From: Bacteroidia bacterium
GTDB taxonomy: Bacteria; Bacteroidota; Bacteroidia; Cytophagales; JAAEPT01
DNA: 56,172 bases
Assembly: GCA_030431525.1 (NCBI GenBank)
Contig: JAUIJC010000030.1
Location: forward strand, 1 to 56,172
Direction of reading: 5' to 3'
Shown here: piece after piece, positions 36,978 to 46,121 of the stretch
Numbering within the stretch: the stretch's first letter is position 1
Layout of the letters: every line of letters starts with the position of its first letter
The notes under the pieces: generated by a model
Seen by the model: only the letters and a program-made list of their open reading frames with translations
Told to the model about the DNA's origin: nothing
Databases searched by the model: none
Position numbers and translations under genes: made by a program

Positions 36978-38180
36978 TTCCAAGATGGTGATTTCTGGGG
37001 CCATACCAACCCTTCCAGGAAATCCGATATAGCCAAAGCCTCGGTTCACATATAGCTGTTGTTTTCCTTCTTGGTACAAACCTCCCCATTGTTTGTAGCG
37101 GAACTCAGCAGGACTCCAATGGGAATCTCCCAATTTGACTCCGAACTGCATGCCATGGGTATGCCCCGCTAACATCAAATCAACATCACTATAGAGCTTT
37201 CGGACTTCAGCATCCCAATGGCTTGGGTCATGGGAAAGTAAAATTTTTGTCTCAATTTCCTCAGTACCTTCCAAAGCCTTTTTCATATTTCCTCGCTGTA
37301 TAAAACCTTTGCCCCAGTTCTCCACTCCCAAAAGGGCTAATTGCTCCCCATCAACAGTCAACTTGCGATTTTCATCCAATAGAAGGTCCCATCCAAGACG
37401 ACGATGCGCTTCTAATAATTCAGAAAAATTCTTTTGTTTTTCAGCCTCTGAATTCCACTTCACGTACATGCCATAATCGTGGTTACCCAGTACTGAATAA
37501 ACACCCATATCGGCTTTTACCTTTTCAAAAACATCAAAATACTCCTTAACTTCTTCGGCTCGGTCATTCACCAAGTCACCTGTAAAACAGACCAAATCTG
37601 GGCGTTCGGCATTCAGCATTTCCACGCCTCCCATCACAGCCTGCTTATTGAAAAAGCTACCTGAATGAATGTCTGAAAGCTGGCCAATACGAATGCCGTC
37701 AAAAGCCTTAGGCAAATTCGGAATCACTACCCGCTGACGGTACACCTGATAGTCATGCGCTCCAGAAAGGATTCCAAAACTCATTGCACCGAATGGAATT
37801 CCCGCTACAGCCAAACCTGTAGTCGCTACGAAATCACGACGAGATTCACTTTGGGGAACATCTTTTTCAGCCTCCTTTTTCTGAAACAACCCCACTCCCT
37901 TTTTCACTGAGTCTCCTAACAACAACCAAATTCCGTAAGTGACCTTTGTGAGGTATAACACCACAAAGCCTCCAAAAAGAAGTGTTCCGCCAGGAAGCAC
38001 GACTCCAGCCCTTTTTAAAGAAAAGAAGCCAAACAGCCCGAAAAGGAATACGAACGAAACAGCCCAATATCCCCAAGCGAACTTCTTTGAGAAAGATGGA
38101 AAGACCCTTTTCAGTCCAAAAAAACTGTACACATCCGCCAACAATAGAACGGTATGGAAGATGACAAGAAAGCGAAGCAT
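36963..38180 (-). CDS. Membrane-anchored calcineurin-like metallophosphoesterase
   Basis: 405 residues. The first 85 or so hold about three membrane helices, followed by a Lys/Glu linker and a twin-arginine-like segment (SRRDFVATTGLAVAGIPFG), then the phosphoesterase domain. All five metal motifs are present: QLSDIHSG, FTGDLVNDR, VLGNHDYG, LLSHDPSHW and LAGHTHGMQFG. This layout resembles YkuE/YaeI-type enzymes that act on lipid head groups (UDP-diacylglucosamine-like), outside or at the membrane. The substrate is inferred, not shown. It follows the RND pump gene on the same strand after a hairpin. Confidence 0.88.
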   Translation of the reverse strand: MLRFLVIFHTVLLLADVYSFFGLKRVFPSFSKKFAWGYWAVSFVFLFGLFGFFSLKRAGVVLPGGTLLFGGFVVLYLTKVTYGIWLLLGDSVKKGVGLFQKKEAEKDVPQSESRRDFVATTGLAVAGIPFGAMSFGILSGAHDYQVYRQRVVIPNLPKAFDGIRIGQLSDIHSGSFFNKQAVMGGVEMLNAERPDLVCFTGDLVNDRAEEVKEYFDVFEKVKADMGVYSVLGNHDYGMYVKWNSEAEKQKNFSELLEAHRRLGWDLLLDENRKLTVDGEQLALLGVENWGKGFIQRGNMKKALEGTEEIETKILLSHDPSHWDAEVRKLYSDVDLMLAGHTHGMQFGVKLGDSHWSPAEFRYKQWGGLYQEGKQQLYVNRGFGYIGFPGRVGMAPEITILELVRA

Positions 38181-38242
38181 TGTATTTCGAATTTTGGAAT
38201 CAAGTTAAGACTTAAAGCCCAAGCCTTTCAATTAGGTTCAGA

Positions 38243-38280
38243 AAACAAAAAACCCGACGAACAAGTCGTCCGCCGGGTCG
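38243..38280 (-). terminator. Terminator after the RND pump gene
   Basis: A GACGA/TCGTC inner stem (38255-38259 with 38266-38270) is extended by ACCC/GGGT with a small bulge. On the minus strand a T tract follows (A run at 38243-38251). It ends the efflux operon before the metallophosphoesterase gene. Confidence 0.7.
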
Positions 38281-38301
38281 TCGTCAGAGAAAGCAAAACA
38301 A

Positions 38302-41300
38302 TTAGCTTTCGGTCATTAAGGCCACTTCCTCTACATTATTATCAGATGTATCCTTCTCAAGGCTTGGCTTGCCATTATTTCCCTTAGTGTCCTTGGACAC
38401 CTTGAAACCCTCACGCAAGAGGAACATCACAGGAACAATAACCAAAGTCAAGAATGTAGCGAAGGTCAATCCAAATACAATTGTCCATGACATCGGTCCC
38501 CAGAAAGCTACGTTCTCACCACCAAAGTAGATGTTCGGAGAATAGCTCTGGAACAGACCATAGAAGTCAATGTTCAGACCAGTTGCCAAGGGCAAAAGTC
38601 CAAGAACAGTAGTGATGGCTGTCAACAATACTGGACGCAAACGCGTCTTACCCGCCTGAACCACATCCTCAATCAAATGGCTATAGGTGTAATCCTTTTC
38701 ATCACCGAGCTCCGCAATACGGCGATCCTTCAACAGGATGGTATAGTCAAGCAATACGATAGCGTTGTTTACCACAATACCTGCCAAGGAGATGATACCA
38801 ATCATGGTCATGATCACTACGAAGTCCATGTTGAAAATCACCAGACCGAGGAATACACCAATCGTACTCAAAATCACAGAGGACAGGATAATCACTGGTG
38901 AAGACAAGCGGTTGAATTGCGCCACAATAATCAAGAGAATCAGGAAGACCGCAATCATCAAGGCATTCACCATGAAGTTCATCTCCTTCTCCTGCTGTTC
39001 CTGCTCACCTGTAAACTTGAAGGAATAGCCACTTGGTAGCTTCGTTCCTTCAAAATGATTTTTCAATTGAGCAACAATCTCGTTGGCATTGTAACCGTCC
39101 AAAACATCAGAATAGATGTTTACCACACGGTCCAAATCCTTACGCTTGATGGAACCAAAGGCAGAACTGTTTTCCTTGTGCGCAATCGCGGAGATAGGCA
39201 CTTGCCTGATTTTACCAGTGGATTGGTCACGGAAGGTGACACGCTGGTCCATCAACGACTGAGGATTGTAGCGATACTTGTCATCCAAACGCAGGTAAAT
39301 CGGATAGTCATCTTCTCCCAACTTGTATTTGGAAACTTCCTTACCAAAGAGCGCAGTACGCAATTCAGAGGCTACCAGTCCAGAGGAAATACCATAACGA
39401 CGCGCCTTGTCGCGGTCAACATGTACAAGCATTTCTGGCTTGCCGGTTTCCAAATCGGTCTTCAATTCCTCGATGCCTTTGATGCCCGAAGCCTGAATCT
39501 CCCTCACTAACTGAGCTGAATACTTCTGCAAAGAGTCGATATCCTCTCCTACCAACTCGATGTTGATAGGCTTACCAACTGGCGGACCGTTACGATCTTT
39601 ACCAACTGTAATCTGAACACCTGGGTATTTTCCAATTTGAGTTCGAACAGCATTCAACACCCGACTTGTACTCAAATCAGCCCGATCCTCAAAATCAATA
39701 AACTCTACAGTAATCCTACCCTTGTGTGGAGTAGATTCATTACCAGTAGCCATTGGATCACCAGGGTCTGAAGTACCTTGTCCAACTTGTGCGATAATGG
39801 ATTTAACCACTGACATATAAGGTAGTCCTGTGGTAAGTCCTTCTTCGCCAACGGTGTCCTTTTGTTCCAAGATGCTCATCACCTTGGCCTCAATCTTCTT
39901 GTTGAACTCATTGGTTTGCTCGATGTCAGTACCCAAAGGATGCTCGATAAATATGTTTACATACTTTGGCTCATTATCCGGCATGAACAAGACCTTTGGT
40001 TGGTTCGCTCCGAAGATGCCAATAGACACAACCAACAAGACGAAGGAACCCACCAAGAATCCCCAGGCTTTCCAGCCACCCAAAGCAAACCTCAAGAAAC
40101 TCTCGTAAATGTTCTCAAGTTTTGGAAGGAAGGCATTTTGGAACCAACGTGATGCTGGGTCAAGCACATAGGAATTGACAACAATGAGGATACCTGCCAA
40201 AACCAAAATGTTACCAAAGGCAGTTGCACCTCCAGCTAATAGCGCTGCGCCAATGGCTGTTAAGATACCAGCCGTAATATTCAGTTTCTTATTGTTCGTA
40301 TTTGAATCACCCACCACCATGAACACCGAAGTAAACACAGGGTTAATGACCAAAGCCACGAACAATGAAGAACCCAATACAACAATCAGGGTGATTGGAA
40401 GGTACTTCATAAACTCACCCATGATACCAGGCCAAATGGCCAATGGAAGGAAAGCCGCCAAAGTCGTTGCCGTTGAGGCAATAATTGGCCAAGCCACTTC
40501 CCCTACACCTTCTTTCGCTGCTTGGAATGGTGAATAACCTTCGTCCATTAATCGATAGACGTTCTCCACCACCACAATGCCGTTGTCCACCAGCATACCT
40601 AGGGCCATGATGAGACCGAACAACACCATCATGTTGATGGTAATGCCCAATACGCCCAAAACGATAAAGGACAACAACATGGAAGTTGGAATAGCCAAAC
40701 CAACAAACAAGGCGTTTCTAGTCCCCAAGAAGAACAACAGTACTACAATCACCAAGATTGTTCCTGAGATGATGCTGTTCTCCAAGTTGGCCACCTGACT
40801 TTTGGTGTCTGAACTCTGGTCAAGCGTTACCACGACCGAGAGGTCCTCAGGCAATGAGTTTTCTTTAGCATCCTCCAAAATTTGAGTAATCTTTTCCGAG
40901 GCTGCCAAGAGATTTTCACCGCTTTTCTTTACCACGTCCAACATCACCACAGGTTGACCTTTCATACGCGCATAAGATTCACGCTCTTTAAAGCCAAACT
41001 CTACAGTTGCGATGTCACGGAGGTAAACAATGTTCTCGCGTTCGTGCTTCACAATGATGTCCTCCATTTCCTTAGGATCATCAAACTCACCGTCAACACG
41101 AACCGTACGGCGGTAGCCATCTACCAACACGTTACCACCAGAGATGGTCAAGTTTTCCTGAGAAATGGCTTGTTCGATATCACCAAAGGAAATCTGCAAA
41201 GCCTGCATCTTATGCTGGTCCACAGAAATACGAACCTCCTCATCAGGAAGACCTCGAATCTCCACCTTGTTGATTTCACTCAACTTCTCGATTTCATCCT

Positions 41301-41832
41301 CCAACAACTCGGCGTAAACCTTCAACTGGCGGTAGCTGTAATCACCCGAAAGGTTGATGTTCATGATTGGGAAGGATCCCATATCAATCTCAGCCACATT
41401 CGGATCTTGGTCAAGGTCACTTGGCAATTCGCTCTTGGCCTTGTCCACGGCATCCTTCACATCTTGAAGGGCTTCCTCCACGACAATGTCACTTTCAAAT
41501 TGGACAATGATCGTAGAGAAATCTTGAACAGAATTGGAGGTGATTTTATCTACCCCATCAATCGTATTCAATTCCTTCTCAATCGGTCGAGTAATGAGGT
41601 TCTCCATATCAGCTGGAGAGTTACCCGGATGGACTGTTCCCACATAAACAGTAGGCAACTTCACCTCTGGGAAGGCCTCTTTTGGCATTTCAACATAAGT
41701 TTGAATGCCAAAAAGAATCAAGAGTGCCGTCAAGAAGAAAATCGTGGTCTTATTCTTCAAGGAAAAGGTGGTCAGGCTAAAGTCCCTTACCACATCATCC
41801 TTCGGCGGTGTATTTTTGTTATCGTTATTCAT
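38302..41832 (-). CDS. RND efflux transporter permease (AcrB/MexB superfamily)
   Basis: Inner-membrane proton-driven pump of a tripartite efflux system. 1176 residues, with the canonical first helix (KNKTTIFFLTALLILFGI) followed by the PKEAFPEV porter start and two large periplasmic porter regions separated by 12 membrane helices. Helix 4 shows the proton-relay residues in FGLIMALGMLVDNGIVVVENV. The second half has FNRLSSPVIILSS and MIGIISLAGIVVNNAIVLLD. It is somewhat longer than AcrB, with an added two-helix-like hydrophobic insert at about residues 540-575. Substrate unknown. It follows the adaptor gene by 62 bp. Confidence 0.94.
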   Translation of the reverse strand: MNNDNKNTPPKDDVVRDFSLTTFSLKNKTTIFFLTALLILFGIQTYVEMPKEAFPEVKLPTVYVGTVHPGNSPADMENLITRPIEKELNTIDGVDKITSNSVQDFSTIIVQFESDIVVEEALQDVKDAVDKAKSELPSDLDQDPNVAEIDMGSFPIMNINLSGDYSYRQLKVYAELLEDEIEKLSEINKVEIRGLPDEEVRISVDQHKMQALQISFGDIEQAISQENLTISGGNVLVDGYRRTVRVDGEFDDPKEMEDIIVKHERENIVYLRDIATVEFGFKERESYARMKGQPVVMLDVVKKSGENLLAASEKITQILEDAKENSLPEDLSVVVTLDQSSDTKSQVANLENSIISGTILVIVVLLFFLGTRNALFVGLAIPTSMLLSFIVLGVLGITINMMVLFGLIMALGMLVDNGIVVVENVYRLMDEGYSPFQAAKEGVGEVAWPIIASTATTLAAFLPLAIWPGIMGEFMKYLPITLIVVLGSSLFVALVINPVFTSVFMVVGDSNTNNKKLNITAGILTAIGAALLAGGATAFGNILVLAGILIVVNSYVLDPASRWFQNAFLPKLENIYESFLRFALGGWKAWGFLVGSFVLLVVSIGIFGANQPKVLFMPDNEPKYVNIFIEHPLGTDIEQTNEFNKKIEAKVMSILEQKDTVGEEGLTTGLPYMSVVKSIIAQVGQGTSDPGDPMATGNESTPHKGRITVEFIDFEDRADLSTSRVLNAVRTQIGKYPGVQITVGKDRNGPPVGKPINIELVGEDIDSLQKYSAQLVREIQASGIKGIEELKTDLETGKPEMLVHVDRDKARRYGISSGLVASELRTALFGKEVSKYKLGEDDYPIYLRLDDKYRYNPQSLMDQRVTFRDQSTGKIRQVPISAIAHKENSSAFGSIKRKDLDRVVNIYSDVLDGYNANEIVAQLKNHFEGTKLPSGYSFKFTGEQEQQEKEMNFMVNALMIAVFLILLIIVAQFNRLSSPVIILSSVILSTIGVFLGLVIFNMDFVVIMTMIGIISLAGIVVNNAIVLLDYTILLKDRRIAELGDEKDYTYSHLIEDVVQAGKTRLRPVLLTAITTVLGLLPLATGLNIDFYGLFQSYSPNIYFGGENVAFWGPMSWTIVFGLTFATFLTLVIVPVMFLLREGFKVSKDTKGNNGKPSLEKDTSDNNVEEVALMTES

Positions 41833-41894
41833 TCGGATAATGCTTTGAAATGAACTGGAAAAAGAGGTTGGAAACCCTACCTCTTAAGTCATTC

Positions 41895-42995
41895 TTAGTG
41901 AACCGAAACTTCTTTGCCGTCAACCAAGCTTGACTGACCTTTCACCACAAGGCGATCACCAGCAGTCAATCCCTCCTTAACGACTACCTCACCTTTGTAG
42001 GAAACGCCCAACTCCAACGGCTTTTTGTGCGCGATGTTCTTATCGTCCACCACGTAAACAAACTTGCCTTTCTGGTCACTCATCACCACTTTCTCAGGGA
42101 TAGCCAACGCATTGTCAATGGCTTTCTCCTGGAAGTTGATTACGGCCAAAAGGTTCGGCAATACAGGGAGATCAGTCGGCTTCAACTTGGCTTGCACTTG
42201 GAAAGTACGATTACCAGGATTGATGAAATTACCCACGTAGCTTACAGTGGCTGTAAGGCTTGGTTGGCCGTCCAAGTAAGGGAAGTCAACCTTCACTTCA
42301 TCACCAGCTTTAATTTTACCCAAGTAGGCCTCAGAAACGTCGGTTTCAACATACATTCCAGAGAGTCCCACCAAGCGCATGAATGGGGACTGAGGTGAGG
42401 CCATCTCTCCGACTTTGGGAAGGATTTGCTCTACCGTACCACCAATTGGAGCGACAACAACCGCCTTGCGTTGTTGTGTGCGCAAAGTTTGGAGGCGTTG
42501 CTCCAAGCTTTCCTTCTGGTTCTTAGCCTGAAGGTATTGTACTTCCGTACCGACATTTGCTTTGCGCAAAGCTTCCTGCTTCTCAAACATTTCACGGGCA
42601 AGCTCCAAGGATTTCTGAACCTCGGCAACTTGGTCGGCAATCATTTCGGCATCCAAAACAGCCAACACTTGACCTTTCCTTACTTTCTGCCCTTCGGAAA
42701 CCTTAATGGATTTGATGATTCCAGAAGCCTCTGGTACCACCATCACGTTACGGTCCGTCTGCACTACACCTTGAGATTCAAAGAATGACACGAAGGACCT
42801 TGTGTTCACAGAAGCCACGCTCACAGGTGTCTTCACCTTTTCGCGTTTAGGCAACTGATCCTCCAACTCTCTAATTTCCTTCTGTAAGTCAGAGAGCTCA
42901 GTCTGCTTTTCTTTCAATTGGTCCTCCAGCGATTTTTCACCTCCACAGCCAAAAAGTGTGGCGGAGATGATAGCAAATGCAAGTGCTTTTTTCAT
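41895..42995 (-). CDS. RND efflux periplasmic adaptor lipoprotein
   Basis: Membrane-fusion protein linking the pump to the TolC-like channel. 366 residues with a lipobox (LFGC, Cys17) followed directly by an N-terminal coiled coil (KSLEDQLKEKQTELSDLQKE). Lipoyl-like halves are seen in SIKVSEGQKVRKGQVLAVLD and VVVAPIGGTVEQILPKVGE, separated by a helical hairpin, then a beta-barrel domain and membrane-proximal domain (GLTAGDRLVVKGQSSL). Middle gene of the tolC-adaptor-pump operon. Confidence 0.93.
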   Translation of the reverse strand: MKKALAFAIISATLFGCGGEKSLEDQLKEKQTELSDLQKEIRELEDQLPKREKVKTPVSVASVNTRSFVSFFESQGVVQTDRNVMVVPEASGIIKSIKVSEGQKVRKGQVLAVLDAEMIADQVAEVQKSLELAREMFEKQEALRKANVGTEVQYLQAKNQKESLEQRLQTLRTQQRKAVVVAPIGGTVEQILPKVGEMASPQSPFMRLVGLSGMYVETDVSEAYLGKIKAGDEVKVDFPYLDGQPSLTATVSYVGNFINPGNRTFQVQAKLKPTDLPVLPNLLAVINFQEKAIDNALAIPEKVVMSDQKGKFVYVVDDKNIAHKKPLELGVSYKGEVVVKEGLTAGDRLVVKGQSSLVDGKEVSVH

Positions 42996-43077
42996 TTTGA
43001 GTATGTGCTTGAAATGGGTGTCTTTTGAAAAACTTCAAGGTAAACTGACTATTCAATCACCTTGATGTTCAGTTTGA

Positions 43078-44448
43078 TTAGTCCAACAATTGCCCTGTGG
43101 CTTTTTCCAATGCCGTTTTCGCAACCAATGCGTCATAAACGGCAATCAACAATTGGGTTTCCGACTCCTTCAAAGCAGTCTCAGCCTCGATGACCTCAAT
43201 GTTGGAACCAACGCCATTTTCATACTTCACGGTTGTTGTGCGAAGTACCTCCTCTGCCAATGCTTTGTTTTCTTGTGCCTTTTTCATGGCCAACATATTG
43301 TTGTTGTAGTCGCGCTGAGCACGGTCGGCCTCAAGGGCTACACTTTGGCGGAACATGGCCATGTCATTTTCATTCTTCTGAATGTCAATTTGACCCTGCT
43401 TGACTTGGTTGCGTCCTTGCAAACCACTGAATAACGGAACCTGCAGACTCACCCCCAAGTAGGAATAGTTTTGCCAATCGCCAAATCGCATCAAATCGCC
43501 AAATCCCAAAGCACCATTGTTAAATCCATTGGTGTAAAAACCATAAAGCTTAGGCATGTAGCTCATCTTCACATTTTTTACATTCAACTCATTAAGCCTG
43601 CGTTGGGTCTCAAGAATCTGGTACTCGATGCGCTTCTCAGGATTCAAAGCCACATCATTCATTGGTTCGATGCTTGAAACGAAACTTTCCAAGTTTTCGG
43701 AGAGCGTGATTTCATCTTCCAAATCCATCCCCATTTGGAACTTCAACAGACGCTTGTTCAAGCGGGTAAAATCCTCAACTCGGCCAATTTCAACCGACAA
43801 GTTGTTTCGGGAAATGGTGAGTCGCTGTACATCCAGCAATTCAGCGAAACCATTGTCGTACATCTTTTTGGTATTCACCAAGATGGAGTCAACGCGAATC
43901 ACGTTTTGTTTCAACAATTCCAATCGGGTCTCACCCACCAACACTGCATAATAAGCGTTGCTAACCGCCTCAGCCTTGTCGATTTTAGTTTGCTTCTCAG
44001 AACGCTCAAAAAGCTCCTTGTACGTTTTGGAGGCTTGTAAGCCAACCAAATAAGAACCATCGAAAATGATCTGGTTCACATTCAGGGCCATTTGGGAGGA
44101 CCAATCCACACCAAAACCAAGAGGAACTACGACATTATCTGGAGCTGAATCATCAAAAGCATTGGCAGGAAGAAACTGCTTCTGCACATCAATGTTGCGC
44201 ATTCCCTGCCCTTCCAAGCCAATTTGCGGAAGACCAATACCAGTGGTCTCCTTGATCTTGTACTCGGCGGACTTTACATCGAGTCGAGCGTTTTTCACCT
44301 CTGGGCTGTTTTCCAGAGAATAGTCAATGCAATCCTGCAAGGACATTCCTCCAGTAGGCCCTTCAGCTTCCTGTGCCCAAGCTTGGCTACCAAACAATAC
44401 TGTCAGTGCCACCAAGGCTAACTTACCTACCATTTGTCCTGGTTTCAT
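43078..44448 (-). CDS. TolC-family outer-membrane efflux channel
   Basis: 456 residues with a signal peptide (ending Q-A-W-A-Q). Two internally similar halves of long helices and short strands, as in TolC/OEP proteins: SLQDCIDYSLENSPEVKNARLD starts the first and the second ends in VIEAETALKESETQLLIAVYDALVAKTAL with a short tail. It exports substrates across the outer membrane together with the adaptor and pump downstream. First gene of the operon, and its leader contains repeat copy 3. Confidence 0.93.
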   Translation of the reverse strand: MKPGQMVGKLALVALTVLFGSQAWAQEAEGPTGGMSLQDCIDYSLENSPEVKNARLDVKSAEYKIKETTGIGLPQIGLEGQGMRNIDVQKQFLPANAFDDSAPDNVVVPLGFGVDWSSQMALNVNQIIFDGSYLVGLQASKTYKELFERSEKQTKIDKAEAVSNAYYAVLVGETRLELLKQNVIRVDSILVNTKKMYDNGFAELLDVQRLTISRNNLSVEIGRVEDFTRLNKRLLKFQMGMDLEDEITLSENLESFVSSIEPMNDVALNPEKRIEYQILETQRRLNELNVKNVKMSYMPKLYGFYTNGFNNGALGFGDLMRFGDWQNYSYLGVSLQVPLFSGLQGRNQVKQGQIDIQKNENDMAMFRQSVALEADRAQRDYNNNMLAMKKAQENKALAEEVLRTTTVKYENGVGSNIEVIEAETALKESETQLLIAVYDALVAKTALEKATGQLLD

Positions 44449-44480
44449 CGGTTTGTTTATTATGATTCAGGTAATGTTTT

Positions 44481-44642
44481 AGCAAAAGAAAAACAACAAT
44501 CTGACCCAGTCGTCTTGTTCTTTTGCCCGCTGTTTGTAGCACCTTGATTTGCGATAGCTACGGCTATCCCTGCATCAACTTGCCACAAACAGCGAACAAA
44601 ATAACTGCGCCTTAGTGGGCCAGTTTATTATTTCACTTTCGC
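44481..44642 (+). repeat. Structured dispersed repeat, copy 3
   Basis: Third copy, in the same orientation, between the tetR-family gene and tolC. The inner stem is 44528-44541 with 44581-44594 (14 positions, one mismatch), again of unrelated sequence. The terminal hairpin is GATAGC-TACG-GCTATC, a C(UACG)G-type stable tetraloop if transcribed on the plus strand. The right end (GTTTATTATTTCACTTTCGC) encodes, on the minus strand, the last four codons and stop of the TetR-family gene. Confidence 0.85.
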
Positions 44643-45257
44643 TTTAGAATAGTTTTCTTCCCAAGATTCCTCAAAGAGCGTTAGACCTTTTGGGGTCAGA
44701 AGTCCTCGAACGAAATGCTCCAAAAGCGCCATATGCACCTCGGTTTGTGGATATTGATCTGGTGGAAATTCATTTGACCCACAAACAATTTCCACGGTTT
44801 TCAACCGCGCTTTCACCAAAACGTCAACGTTTAGGTTTTCGCGATAGAAGCCCTCACGGATTCCACGTTTTAGGTTTTCAGCTAAAGAGCCACACAAAAA
44901 CTCATCTTCAAATTCTTGGAAGCGCTCCCACACTTTGGGATAAAACTTCCTGATATCGAAAATGAGTCCTGGATGCATTGATTCAAACATTTGACGCACC
45001 CAGCGGGACACCTTCAACATTTCATCAATGGCGTTCTCTCCGCTCTCTCGGAGTTCATCCAACATCTGTCTTTGCATTTCCATTTGCCTCTCAGCAAAGG
45101 CCATCACAATCTCCCCTTTGTCTTTGAAGTGTTGGTAAATCGTTTTTTTCGAGACAGACAACGCTCTAGCAATTTCATCCATCGTCACGCTCCTCACACC
45201 ATAAGTGATGAAGAGGTCGCATGCCTTCAGAATAATCTTTTGTTTCTGTTCATCCAT
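44628..45257 (-). CDS. TetR-family transcriptional regulator
   Basis: 209 residues. The N-terminal helix-turn-helix is clear: ILKACDLFITYGVRSVTMDE, then IARALSVSKKTIYQHFKDKG. The C-terminal ligand domain is divergent, as usual. It lies directly upstream of and on the same strand as the tolC-adaptor-pump operon, so it is the likely repressor of the efflux genes and could be co-transcribed with them through repeat copy 3. The last four codons and the stop are formed by the end of that repeat. Confidence 0.93.
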   Translation of the reverse strand: MDEQKQKIILKACDLFITYGVRSVTMDEIARALSVSKKTIYQHFKDKGEIVMAFAERQMEMQRQMLDELRESGENAIDEMLKVSRWVRQMFESMHPGLIFDIRKFYPKVWERFQEFEDEFLCGSLAENLKRGIREGFYRENLNVDVLVKARLKTVEIVCGSNEFPPDQYPQTEVHMALLEHFVRGLLTPKGLTLFEESWEENYSKAKVK

Positions 45258-45316
45258 AACACTACGAAACTACGGAAACTATTAACACACCGAAAGTTTC
45301 CATAGTTCTTTTTTAC

Positions 45317-45350
45317 CAAAAAAAATGCTGAACCCTCACGAGTTCAGCAT
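45317..45350 (-). terminator. Terminator overlapping the end of pgeF
   Basis: A perfect 9-bp stem (45325-45333 with 45342-45350) with an 8-nt loop containing the pgeF stop codon. On the minus strand nine T residues follow. So the last codons of pgeF form one arm of the terminator. Confidence 0.85.
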
Positions 45351-46106
45351 GATGACAGAAGCAAACCTTCCAGACTTTAGCCCCAGCCTCCGAGCCGAAA
45401 AAAACTCCTTGTAGCGTTGATACGTGCATATTTCAGCAATTTCAATATTGTCATTTCTAACTCCCAAGTCATTTAGTTGTCGTCGATTGGCCTCCCACAA
45501 ATTAAAGTAATGCCTTTCGCCCTCTGAACGGATAAGTCCCTCACCCAATGTCTGAACAACTTGTTCGACCACTTCTTCTCCAACCTCATAAACCTCTGGA
45601 CTAATCGAGGGGCCAATGCCTGCCATTATAGTTTTGGGGCTCACCCCAAAAGTGTTTTTCATCTCCAGAACGGTCTTGCTCAGAATTTTTCCCACCGTTC
45701 CTCGCCATCCAGCATGAACGGCACCCACTACCCTTTTTTCTGGATCGAATAGTAAAATTGGAACACAATCGGCCGTGAGAATTCCAATGGGGAGATTCGG
45801 GATATTAGTAATCAAAGCGTCACAATCTTCAATTGGCATTTGATGACTTCCATCTACCACAACTTGCACATTAGTGCTATGCGTTTGGTTAGGAAAACAA
45901 ATTTGGTGGCCGAGGAATTGTTGGGTTAACCGCCTCCGATTCTCTTTTACAGCATCTGGATTATCATCTACATGGTCTCCCAAATTCAAGCTTTCATAAT
46001 TGCCTTTGCTTACTCCTCCACCTCGCTTGGTGACCACATGGTGAATCTCAGACAAACGAAGGTTTTGGAACTGAAAAAGGGGTAATGTAGATTGTTCTTG
46101 AGCCAT
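45336..46106 (-). CDS. pgeF: Peptidoglycan editing factor / laccase-domain protein
   Basis: A 256-residue copper/zinc-dependent YfiH (DUF152) family protein, thought to remove non-canonical peptidoglycan precursors and reported to have oxidase or purine nucleoside activity in homologues. The metal-site residues are in FPNQTHSTNV (His), ILTADCVPILLFDP (Cys) and GAVHAGWRGTVG (His); SFSPE-type closing is replaced by SPEVYEVG. I chose the Met at 46106 (MAQEQSTLP): the frame stays open 117 codons upstream, but that part is antisense to cobB and unlike the family. The cobB start is only 15 bp away on the other strand. Confidence 0.93.
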   Translation of the reverse strand: MAQEQSTLPLFQFQNLRLSEIHHVVTKRGGGVSKGNYESLNLGDHVDDNPDAVKENRRRLTQQFLGHQICFPNQTHSTNVQVVVDGSHQMPIEDCDALITNIPNLPIGILTADCVPILLFDPEKRVVGAVHAGWRGTVGKILSKTVLEMKNTFGVSPKTIMAGIGPSISPEVYEVGEEVVEQVVQTLGEGLIRSEGERHYFNLWEANRRQLNDLGVRNDNIEIAEICTYQRYKEFFSARRLGLKSGRFASVIMLNS

Positions 46107-46121
46107 GCGAAATACTAAAAG

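Noticed and set aside
40882-41853. 323-codon plus-strand ORF within the RND pump gene
   Set aside because: Antisense shadow of a highly conserved gene. Composition rich in His/Leu with no domain and no start context.
9516-44642. Integron attC sites as the identity of the three repeats
   Set aside because: No gene cassettes, integrase or RYYYAAC/GTTRRRY core sites. The repeats are dispersed between unrelated housekeeping genes.
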